Shown: one piece after another, positions 63,787-64,000 of the stretch
Layout: each line of letters starts with the position of its first letter
How positions within the stretch are numbered: position 1 is the first letter of the stretch
Position numbers and translations under genes: made by a program
Assembly: GCA_937862815.1 (NCBI GenBank)
Contig: CALMED010000002.1
Location: 248,001-312,000 of the forward strand
Direction: 5' to 3'
Origin: an uncultured Chitinophagaceae bacterium
GTDB lineage: Bacteria > Bacteroidota > Bacteroidia > Chitinophagales > Chitinophagaceae
DNA: 64,000 nucleotides
Notes under the pieces: generated by a model
What the model was told of the DNA's origin: nothing
Seen by the model: only the letters and a program-made list of their open reading frames with translations
The model's database searches: none

Positions 63787-64000
63787 TGAAGCTTACGAAT
63801 CTGCACCTCGAAATTCACTTTCTTCTTTTCCTGGGTTTGCTGATTGCGGGCGTTGTTGCCGGCTACCTGCTGGGCCGTATGTCCGTTTCCCGCCTGCAAC
63901 GCCGGGTGCTGGAAGTGGAGGATGAAATGCTGCTGGCCAACAAAGAAGTATTGCGGTATGTTGAGCAGAACAAACAGCTCACAGAAGCGCTCGAAAAAGC
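63787..64000 (+). CDS. Membrane-anchored coiled-coil protein (partial, cut by window edge)
   Basis: The visible 71 residues start MKLTNLHLEIHFLLFLGLLI, with a single TM segment (LLFLGLLIAGVVAGYLLG) followed by a charged helical stretch (RVLEVEDEMLLANKEVLRYV). There is no stop before the window end, so length and family are unknown. The ATG at 63787 is 93 bases after glyS, with an AT-rich leader. Confidence 0.65.

Overview
The window is a gene-dense chromosomal segment of a GC-rich member of the Bacteroidota, most likely family Chitinophagaceae. This placement rests on three SusC/SusD outer-membrane nutrient-uptake pairs, a type IX secretion protein (PorZ-like), lipoproteins with typical signal peptides, the absence of strong Shine-Dalgarno sites, and many promoters with the Bacteroidetes -7 element TAnnTTTG. 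No database search was run, so genus and species are not assigned. No tRNA, rRNA, CRISPR array, prophage or insertion-sequence transposase was seen.

Layout: 1-5.9 kb holds an M23 peptidase, a Bcp peroxiredoxin with a histone-like tail, a small HExxH protein, isocitrate dehydrogenase, biotin ligase and RsfS. 6-11.8 kb holds ftsH and a LUD gene, then an operon (GGCT - mntA - hepT - lpxH - propeller-like protein), with an AT-rich MntA/HepT toxin-antitoxin pair spliced into it by 4-base overlaps. 11.3-23.3 kb holds a MerR regulator with a thioredoxin-like protein, an M23 peptidase divergent from alaS, gatB, a TlpA-like lipoprotein, a DUF937 protein, prfA, an amidohydrolase and recO. 23.3-28 kb has porZ and an MMPL/RND exporter. 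28.2-43.7 kb is three consecutive SusC/SusD units with no linked enzymes. 43.8-45.7 kb is a minus-strand operon (hypothetical - cyclophilin - gcvH - vanZ-like). 45.9-50.7 kb is a Bat (aerotolerance-type) cluster: moxR, DUF58, BatD-like, BatA-like. A heptamer-repeat array and a four-helix-bundle gene split moxR from the rest. 50.8-64 kb holds rsgA, a gamma-carbonic anhydrase group, a class III aminotransferase, a very large propeller/barrel protein with a degenerate protease domain, an MBL hydrolase, a flippase, and a translation-quality group (arfB, dtd, MazG-like, glyS). The edge cuts a membrane/coiled-coil gene.

Points most worth a second look: (i) the 46.87-47.95 kb cassette of heptamer repeats plus four-helix-bundle gene, bounded by an inverted repeat, inside the bat operon; (ii) two 51-base intergenic elements (18.93 and 19.10 kb) with a covarying hairpin and a 29-base invariant tail; (iii) a recurrent promoter layout with the -7 box only 4-5 bases before the start codon, implying leaderless mRNAs; (iv) the peroxiredoxin with a Lys/Ala tail; (v) the apparent pseudo-protease/propeller/beta-barrel fusion at 54.2-57.6 kb.

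Start codons were adjusted where the longest reading frame is clearly too long (for example prfA, gcvH, dtd, arfB, the MMPL exporter). Non-ATG starts are proposed for recO and the flippase.
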